NCBI RefSeq assembly: GCF_002101315.1
Contig: NZ_CP020777.1
Coordinates: forward strand, 310,001 to 374,000
Direction of reading: 5' to 3'
Length of the DNA: 64,000 bases
From: Candidatus Pelagibacter sp. RS39
Lineage (GTDB): Bacteria > Pseudomonadota > Alphaproteobacteria > Pelagibacterales > Pelagibacteraceae
The first letter of the stretch is position 1; the number at the start of each line of letters is the position of its first letter. Under the pieces are notes generated by a model. That model saw only the letters and a list, made by a program, of their open reading frames with translations, had not been told where the DNA came from and did no database searches. The translations under genes were made by a program, and so were the position numbers. Below, in pieces: positions 59,389-64,000 of the stretch.

Positions 59389-60165
59389 ATGAAAAAACTT
59401 AAACTGTTTGCTCTAGCAGCGTTAGCCCTAGTGGGTTATGCAGGTGTTGCTAATGCAGCAGACGCAACGATGTTAGCTCAGGATGACTTTGTTGGAATAT
59501 CTTTTTGGATAATTTCAATGGGTATGTTAGCGGCTACAGCTTTCTTCTTCATGGAGAGAGGTACTGTTAACCCTGCGTGGAAAACATCAGTAACTGTTGC
59601 AGGTCTTGTAACTGGTATTGCTTTCATTCACTATATGTACATGAGAGAAGTATGGGTTGCTACAGGTGACTCACCAACAGTATACAGATATATTGACTGG
59701 TTAATTACTGTGCCATTACAGATGGTAGAATTCTACTTAATTCTAGTAGCAGTAAGAAAAGCAAATTCTGGAATGTTCTGGAGATTGTTAATCGGTTCAT
59801 TAGTAATGTTAATCGGAGGATACTTAGGAGAAGCTGGATACATCAATGCTACACTTGGTTTTGTAATCGGTATGGCTGGATGGATTTACATTCTATATGA
59901 AATATTCTCTGGTGAAGCTGGAAGAGCTGCTGCTAAAAGCGGTAACAAAGCTCTTGTAACTGCGTTCGGTGCAATGAGAATGATTGTAACTGTAGGTTGG
60001 GCTATTTATCCATTAGGTTATGTATTTGGTTACCTAACAGGTGGTGTAGATGCTAACTCACTAAACGTTGTTTACAACTTAGCTGACTTCATTAACAAAA
60101 TTGCATTCGGTCTAGTAATCTGGGCTGCTGCAATGAGTTCTGGAGCTGGCGCAAGAAGTAGATAA
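59389..60165 (+). CDS. Proteorhodopsin, light-driven proton pump, blue-tuned
   Basis: 258 residues: signal peptide about 1-23 (AGVANA-A), then seven helices. His81, Asp103 (Schiff-base counterion/proton acceptor), Glu114 (donor) and retinal-binding Lys237 are present, the full set for an outward proton pump. The tuning position, equivalent to residue 105 of green proteorhodopsin, is Gln111, the blue-absorbing state. A strong AGAGGGAG ribosome site lies 7 bases before the ATG, consistent with high expression. A strong terminator follows, so it may be transcribed alone despite the redox genes downstream. Confidence 0.98.
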   Translation: MKKLKLFALAALALVGYAGVANAADATMLAQDDFVGISFWIISMGMLAATAFFFMERGTVNPAWKTSVTVAGLVTGIAFIHYMYMREVWVATGDSPTVYRYIDWLITVPLQMVEFYLILVAVRKANSGMFWRLLIGSLVMLIGGYLGEAGYINATLGFVIGMAGWIYILYEIFSGEAGRAAAKSGNKALVTAFGAMRMIVTVGWAIYPLGYVFGYLTGGVDANSLNVVYNLADFINKIAFGLVIWAAAMSSGAGARSR

Positions 60166-60188
60166 TTACTAAGTAATTAAAATAATTT

Positions 60189-60228
60189 TAGGGCGGGTAT
60201 GTTTTTACATACTTGCCCTATTTTTTTT
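60189..60228 (+). terminator. Rho-independent terminator after proteorhodopsin
   Basis: AGGGCGGGTATG (60190-60201) pairs with CATACTTGCCCT (60208-60219) as a 12-bp stem with two G:T pairs, extended by T60189-A60220, around the loop TTTTTA, followed by eight T (60221-60228). It would end the rhodopsin transcript before the ferredoxin gene. Confidence 0.95.
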
Positions 60229-60247
60229 GATCCCTATATTCAATTGA

Positions 60248-60568
60248 ATGGCAAAAATAACATACATAACTTCTGATAATCAAACTCATACAGTTGAGGT
60301 CCAAAACGGCTTGACTGTGATGGAGGGGGCAGTTCAAAATGATATACCGGGCATTGATGCGGATTGTGGTGGTGGAATGGCGTGTGCAACCTGCCATGTT
60401 TATGTCAAAGAAGATTGGTTTAATAAAATTCCAAAAAAAGAAGATGGAGAAGATGATATGTTAGATATGGCATTTGAACCAAAAACTAATAGTAGACTTA
60501 GTTGCCAAATAATTGTTTCAGATGAACTAGATGGACTTGAAGTAAACATACCATCCAAACAAGCTTGA
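60248..60568 (+). CDS. 2Fe-2S ferredoxin (adrenodoxin-type)
   Basis: 106 residues. Cys40, Cys46, Cys49 and Cys86 form the C-x5-C-x2-C...C ligand set of adrenodoxin/putidaredoxin-type ferredoxins (motif [15 protein letters not shown]). It is small, acidic and cytoplasmic. It lies 20 bases after the proteorhodopsin terminator and directly before the reductase gene, so it is the probable partner of that enzyme. The three genes rhodopsin-ferredoxin-reductase together are known in SAR11 genomes. Secure for the fold; electron partner is inference. Confidence 0.93.
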   Translation: MAKITYITSDNQTHTVEVQNGLTVMEGAVQNDIPGIDADCGGGMACATCHVYVKEDWFNKIPKKEDGEDDMLDMAFEPKTNSRLSCQIIVSDELDGLEVNIPSKQA

Positions 60569-61585
60569 ATGAAAACAACTGATGCATTAATTATTGGAGC
60601 AGGTCCAACAGGACTTTTTACTGCTCATCAATTAAAATTAATCGGATTAGATTGTGAGATAGTTGATAATTTAGATAAAATTGGAGGTCAATGCATCGAA
60701 CTTTATCCTGATAAGCCAATTTATGATATACCCGCTGTACCCGAATGTACAGGAGAAGAACTTACTAATAATTTATTAAATCAGTTAAAACCTTTTGATA
60801 TCAAATTTCATTTAAGTGAAAGAGTTGAAGAAGTAAAAAAAGAGGAAAATAACTGGTTAGTAAAAACTAGTGGAGGTAATTCTTTTTTGACACCAAATGT
60901 AATTATTGCAGGTGGTGTTGGTTCATTTGAACCTCGAAAATTTTCACCAAAAGATTGTGAAAAATTTGAAAATAAATCATTGTTTTATTCGGTAAAAGAT
61001 AAAAACATTTTCAAAGGAAAAACAGTTTCAATTTTTGGAGGTGGAGATAGCGCATTAGATTGGGCTATAGAATTATCAAAAGAGTCTAATGTTAACTTGA
61101 TACACAGACGAGATGAATTTAGAGGTGCACAAGCTACTGTTGATAAAATGCACGCATTAGTAAAAGATGGTAAAATTAATCTTTTTACTAAATATCAAAT
61201 GGCCAACGTCCATGGAGAACAAACACTAGAAAGCATTGATATAAAACATGATAATGATGAAATAAAAAACTTGAAGACTGAATATGTTTTAGGTTTTTTT
61301 GGTCTTATTATGCAACTAGGACCAATTGCTAATTGGGGCCTTAATCTGAATAAAAAAACTATAGAGGTAGATACTGAAAAATTTGAAACTAATCAAAAAG
61401 GCATTTATGCTGTAGGTGATATCTGTAATTATCCTGGTAAATTAAAACTAATCCTGTCAGGTTTCCATGAAGGAGCCTTAGCAGCAAGAGCATGTTTCAA
61501 ATTAGCAAGACCTGATGAAAAATATAGATTTGAATTCACAACAACCTCAACAAACTTATTGAAAAGACTTGGAAAAAAAGAGTGA
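60569..61585 (+). CDS. Ferredoxin-NADP+ reductase, type 2 (thioredoxin-reductase-like flavoprotein)
   Basis: 338 residues. FAD-binding GAGPTGLFTAHQLKL (8-22), a conserved GGQCIELYPDKPIYDIPA segment (about 44-61) characteristic of type 2 FNR, NADP site FGGGDSALDWAIEL, and YAVGDICNYPGKLKLILSGFHEGALAA at the end. The CxxC of true thioredoxin reductases is not seen, which supports FNR. It would exchange electrons between NADPH and the neighbouring ferredoxin. It starts at the base after the ferredoxin stop. Good confidence. Confidence 0.93.
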   Translation: MKTTDALIIGAGPTGLFTAHQLKLIGLDCEIVDNLDKIGGQCIELYPDKPIYDIPAVPECTGEELTNNLLNQLKPFDIKFHLSERVEEVKKEENNWLVKTSGGNSFLTPNVIIAGGVGSFEPRKFSPKDCEKFENKSLFYSVKDKNIFKGKTVSIFGGGDSALDWAIELSKESNVNLIHRRDEFRGAQATVDKMHALVKDGKINLFTKYQMANVHGEQTLESIDIKHDNDEIKNLKTEYVLGFFGLIMQLGPIANWGLNLNKKTIEVDTEKFETNQKGIYAVGDICNYPGKLKLILSGFHEGALAARACFKLARPDEKYRFEFTTTSTNLLKRLGKKE

Positions 61586-62211
61586 TAGATCTTTACTCAG
61601 CTAATACTCCTAATGGTAAAAAAATTAGTATTATGCTTGAGGAAATTGGATTTGACTACAAAGTAATCAAAGTTGATATTAATAACGGTGAACAATTTAA
61701 AGATGAGTTCAAAAAAATAAGTCCTTTAAGTAAAATTCCAGTAATTATTGACCAAGAAAATAAAAAAACAATTTTTGAATCTGGGGCAATCTTAATTTAT
61801 TTAGCTGAATTGAGCGGGAAATTTTATAATTCTGAAGAAAGATTGGAAATTAATCAGTGGCTTATGGCTCAAATGGGTTATGTTGGTCCAATGTTGGGAC
61901 AACACCATCAATTCCATCATTATAATCCAGGAAAAAGCAAATTCGGAGAAGACAGATATTTTAAAATTTCTAAACGAATATACAAAGAGTTAGACGAGAG
62001 ATTATCTAAATCAAAATACTTATCAGGTAAAAACTATACAATTGCAGATATTGGTACATTTCCCTGGATAGCAAGACATGAATGGCATGATATTGGTCTT
62101 AAAAATTATAAAAATCTTACTAGATGGTACGAGGAAATTTCAGATAGAGAAGGTGTGAAAAAGGGATTTGCGTTTATGGATGAAAATGAGGTTCCACCCA
62201 AACCATATTAG
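61582..62211 (+). CDS. Glutathione S-transferase (nu-class/YfcG-like)
   Basis: 209 residues starting from GTG at 61582, overlapping the reductase by 4 bases. The thioredoxin-like N-domain shows YSANTPNGKKISIMLEE and SPLSKIPVI with the cis-Pro, then the FESGAILIYLAE glutathione site, and the helical C-domain has YTIADIGTFPWI. The TPNGKK loop points to the disulfide-active YfcG/YghU type. The stop shares TTAG (62208-62211) with a convergent small ORF. Probably part of the redox module. Confidence 0.92.
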   Translation: MIDLYSANTPNGKKISIMLEEIGFDYKVIKVDINNGEQFKDEFKKISPLSKIPVIIDQENKKTIFESGAILIYLAELSGKFYNSEERLEINQWLMAQMGYVGPMLGQHHQFHHYNPGKSKFGEDRYFKISKRIYKELDERLSKSKYLSGKNYTIADIGTFPWIARHEWHDIGLKNYKNLTRWYEEISDREGVKKGFAFMDENEVPPKPY

Positions 62212-62312
62212 TTCATTGAGCTAAGCAATCTAAATAAAGAGGCAAAAATACCATGACCTGATATCTCTATGGCGAGAACAATGATAATTATTAAAATTAT
62301 TTTTGTATCCAT
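62208..62312 (-). CDS. Tiny putative membrane protein (34 aa), second of a pair after dksA
   Basis: Open frame ATG (62312) to TAA giving MDTKIILIIIIVLAIEIS... and a polar tail: one hydrophobic helix of about 13 residues, then GHGIFASLFRLLSSMN. Its ATG overlaps the stop of the preceding 41-residue ORF as TAATG, and its stop shares TTAG with the GST stop, so the whole 62212-62429 gap is filled. No family recognised. The clean coupling suggests a real gene; the hydrophobic stretch is typical of small membrane proteins. Confidence 0.55.
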   Translation of the reverse strand: MDTKIILIIIIVLAIEISGHGIFASLFRLLSSMN

Positions 62313-62437
62313 TAACTAAATACAATAACTAATAAAATTATCCAAAACAAACCATAATAATAATATATGTACTTTTTAGTAAAATAATAAGTTACTGGAT
62401 TATGAACTTTTTTAGTTTTTTTCTTTCTTTTAGTCAT
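62312..62437 (-). CDS. Tiny putative membrane protein (41 aa), first of a pair after dksA
   Basis: Starts at ATG 62437, which overlaps the dksA end as ATGACTAA, and ends at 62312. The sequence is a very basic N-terminus (MTKRKKKTKKVHNPVTYYFT) then KKYIYYYYGLFWIILLVIVFS, one C-terminal hydrophobic helix after a Tyr cluster. No family recognised. Overlap with dksA at the start and with the next ORF at the stop argues for a translationally coupled dksA-small1-small2 unit. Expression is not shown. Confidence 0.6.
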   Translation of the reverse strand: MTKRKKKTKKVHNPVTYYFTKKYIYYYYGLFWIILLVIVFS

Positions 62438-62969
62438 CTGCGTGTACTTTTTCATCTTTCTCATGTTTCTCTTGAGCAGCAATTGTATACTTCGCGACCG
62501 GTCTTGCCATAAGCCTTTTTAACCCAATTGGTTCTGCTGTATCTAAACAGTATCCATAAGTATCTTCCCTAATTCTTGCTAGCGCTTTATCTATTTCTGA
62601 AATTAGTTTAATTTGCCTATTAATAGCTTTCATCTCAACATTTTTATCAGTGTATGAACTTGCCTGATCTACAATATCTGCCGAAATGCTATTATCGTCC
62701 ATACTACCGTTATAAAGAGCTTCATTGTTTGCTCTTACTAAATCCTTTCTCCATTCTTGAAGCTTCATTCTAAAAAATACTTTGTGTTTTTCACACATAT
62801 ATTTTTCAGTATCTTTTGGAATATAAGTTTTAGAAATTTTAATTGGACCTTTAATCGTATCTTTAGTTTTAGCTACTTTTGATTTAACTGCTAACTTAAC
62901 TTTTGATTTACTGACAGTTTTATTCTTTGCTTTTACAACTTTTTTTTTTACTTTGCTGGTTTTAGCCAT
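62430..62969 (-). CDS. dksA: DksA/TraR-family RNA polymerase-binding protein
   Basis: 179 residues from ATG at 62969 (MAKTSKVKKKV); an upstream Met at 63023 exists but lies before a less likely context. A long Lys-rich N-terminal extension (about 50 residues) precedes the DksA domain with coiled coil and the late GYCLDTAEPIGLKRLMARPVAKYTIAAQEKHE. Only one Cys remains of the E. coli four-Cys zinc finger, as known in alphaproteobacterial DksA. It modulates rRNA promoters, possibly with ppGpp. The acidic coiled-coil tip motif is not fully clear. Confidence 0.88.
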   Translation of the reverse strand: MAKTSKVKKKVVKAKNKTVSKSKVKLAVKSKVAKTKDTIKGPIKISKTYIPKDTEKYMCEKHKVFFRMKLQEWRKDLVRANNEALYNGSMDDNSISADIVDQASSYTDKNVEMKAINRQIKLISEIDKALARIREDTYGYCLDTAEPIGLKRLMARPVAKYTIAAQEKHEKDEKVHADD

Positions 62970-63048
62970 ATTTTCAAATTGAATTCGAGGGAGTATATTC
63001 AGCAAAATATGCGTGTCAAGCAACGTTAATTATTGTAATTATTAAGTT

Positions 63049-64000
63049 ATGATCAGTTCAAATAGAAATATAAATAATATATTTTTTATTTTTGCTCTAT
63101 CACATTTATTAATTTGGACAGTTGTTCCAACAATAACCAATAAAAATTTACCCCTAGATGTAATCGAAGCATTAGCATGGGGCAGTAATCTAGACTGGGG
63201 TTTTAATAAACATCCGCCTGGGAGTGCATTCTTTCCAGAAGTTTTTTTTCAGATTTTTGGTGCTCAAGATTGGGCATACTATTTTTTAAGCTCATTATTT
63301 GTGGTGATTTCTTTCTATGTTGTTTTTAAATTTGCAAACGAAATTTTACAAAACAAATTATTGAGTCTTTTTTCTGTTTTAATTTTAGAAGCTATATATT
63401 TCTATAATTTTACAACACCTGAGTTTAACGTAAATGTATGCCAGCTTCCATTTTGGTCTTTAGTGGTTTATTTTTCATGGAAAATTTATTCCTCTAAAGA
63501 AATAAAGTTATCCGATTGCTTTTGTATTGGTTTGTTTGGAGCAATAGGGTTTTTATCAAAGTACTTATTTGTTTATCTATTAGCATCAATTTTTTTACTT
63601 TTTGCATATTTAATATTTATTAAAAATGATAGAAAATTTGATTTCAAATATTTTATTACTTTAGAGGTGTTTGTAGTTTTATTAGTTCCTCATCTTGTAT
63701 GGCTATATGGGAATGATTTTATTACAATTTTTTATGGCTTAAAAAGAACTGGCTTAGAACCAAGCTTAATAAATCATTTTGAACAACCAATATTATTTTT
63801 ACTTAAGCAATTAGGAATACTTCTCCCGTTTTTCTTTTTAATTTGGTTGTTAGTCAAAAAAATTAAATTTAAGCTTAATATAAATGATAAAAAATTACTT
63901 TTCCTTTTAGTCATAAACTTAGTGCCAATTTTCTTAATTTTACTTACATCAGCAATAATGGGCTCTAAAATTAGAACAATGTGGATGACCCCTTTTTATT
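63049..64000 (+). CDS. Glycosyltransferase family 39/ArnT-like membrane protein (truncated by window edge)
   Basis: ATG at 63049, open to the window end (317 codons). A first helix is followed by NLPLDVIEALAWGSNLDWGFNKHPPGSAFFPEVFF, whose D..EA..W..... HPP pattern matches the first periplasmic loop of ArnT/PMT_2 GT-C glycosyltransferases; many helices follow. These add a sugar from a polyprenyl phosphate donor to lipid A or protein at the periplasmic face. It is divergent from dksA and is a surface-modification gene like those at the left end. The C-terminus is outside the window. Confidence 0.82.
   Translation, partial: MISSNRNINNIFFIFALSHLLIWTVVPTITNKNLPLDVIEALAWGSNLDWGFNKHPPGSAFFPEVFFQIFGAQDWAYYFLSSLFVVISFYVVFKFANEILQNKLLSLFSVLILEAIYFYNFTTPEFNVNVCQLPFWSLVVYFSWKIYSSKEIKLSDCFCIGLFGAIGFLSKYLFVYLLASIFLLFAYLIFIKNDRKFDFKYFITLEVFVVLLVPHLVWLYGNDFITIFYGLKRTGLEPSLINHFEQPILFLLKQLGILLPFFFLIWLLVKKIKFKLNINDKKLLFLLVINLVPIFLILLTSAIMGSKIRTMWMTPFY

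Overview
This window looks like a chromosome segment from a SAR11-clade alphaproteobacterium (Candidatus Pelagibacter or a close relative). The reasons are very low GC, almost no intergenic space, many overlapping genes, a proteorhodopsin followed by ferredoxin and ferredoxin reductase, a three-gene pnt transhydrogenase, an alphaproteobacterial TrcR (DUF1013), and a 5S rRNA gene standing apart from 16S/23S next to a block of surface-polysaccharide genes. The species assignment is inference from gene content; no database was searched. No transposase, integrase, phage gene or CRISPR array was found.

Layout. Positions 1-3.84 kb are the end of a variable, cell-surface region: a truncated O-antigen ligase/polymerase, a large membrane protein and a sugar epimerase. 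It ends at the isolated 5S rRNA (about 3882-3997), which has its own promoter-like sequence. Then come rpmJ, a tiny aa3-oxidase subunit IV gene, pntAA-pntAB-pntB and a transaldolase. Positions 7.76-11.92 kb form a four-gene surface-sugar islet (two methyltransferases, a DUF6311-like membrane protein, a family 2 glycosyltransferase) lying against tRNA-fMet. From 20.17 kb back to 11.97 kb runs one long minus-strand operon: tkt-gap-pgk-fba-thiE-efp-suhB-rpmE-trcR-rpsU-tRNA-fMet. From 20.22 to 35.96 kb a plus-strand series carries zapA, 5-FTHF cyclo-ligase, ymdB, yebC, ruvC, the tolQRAB-pal-cpoB envelope cluster, tilS, ftsH, folP, glmM, thiD and purA. The 36-59 kb part holds rpoH, rluD, an ABC-2 exporter, tsaC, xseB-ispA-dxs, aroC, pdxH, ispB, sppA, glyQS, ppdK, nadC-nadA, ygfZ, pyrC, an SMR transporter and prpE, with tRNA-Arg(TCG) and tRNA-Leu(GAG) in short gaps. 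At 59.4-62.2 kb is proteorhodopsin-ferredoxin-ferredoxin reductase-GST, then two tiny membrane ORFs coupled to dksA, and a truncated ArnT-like glycosyltransferase at the right edge.

How it works together. Proteorhodopsin, Pnt transhydrogenase and the ferredoxin/reductase pair together suggest conversion of light-driven proton-motive force into reducing power. The tkt-gap-pgk-fba operon and ppdK (reversible pyruvate-to-PEP step) fit a mainly gluconeogenic carbon flow. Isoprenoid genes (dxs, ispA, ispB) could supply precursors for retinal and quinones. Five of the eight convergent gene pairs overlap by exactly four bases that serve as stop codons on both strands, a clear mark of genome streamlining.
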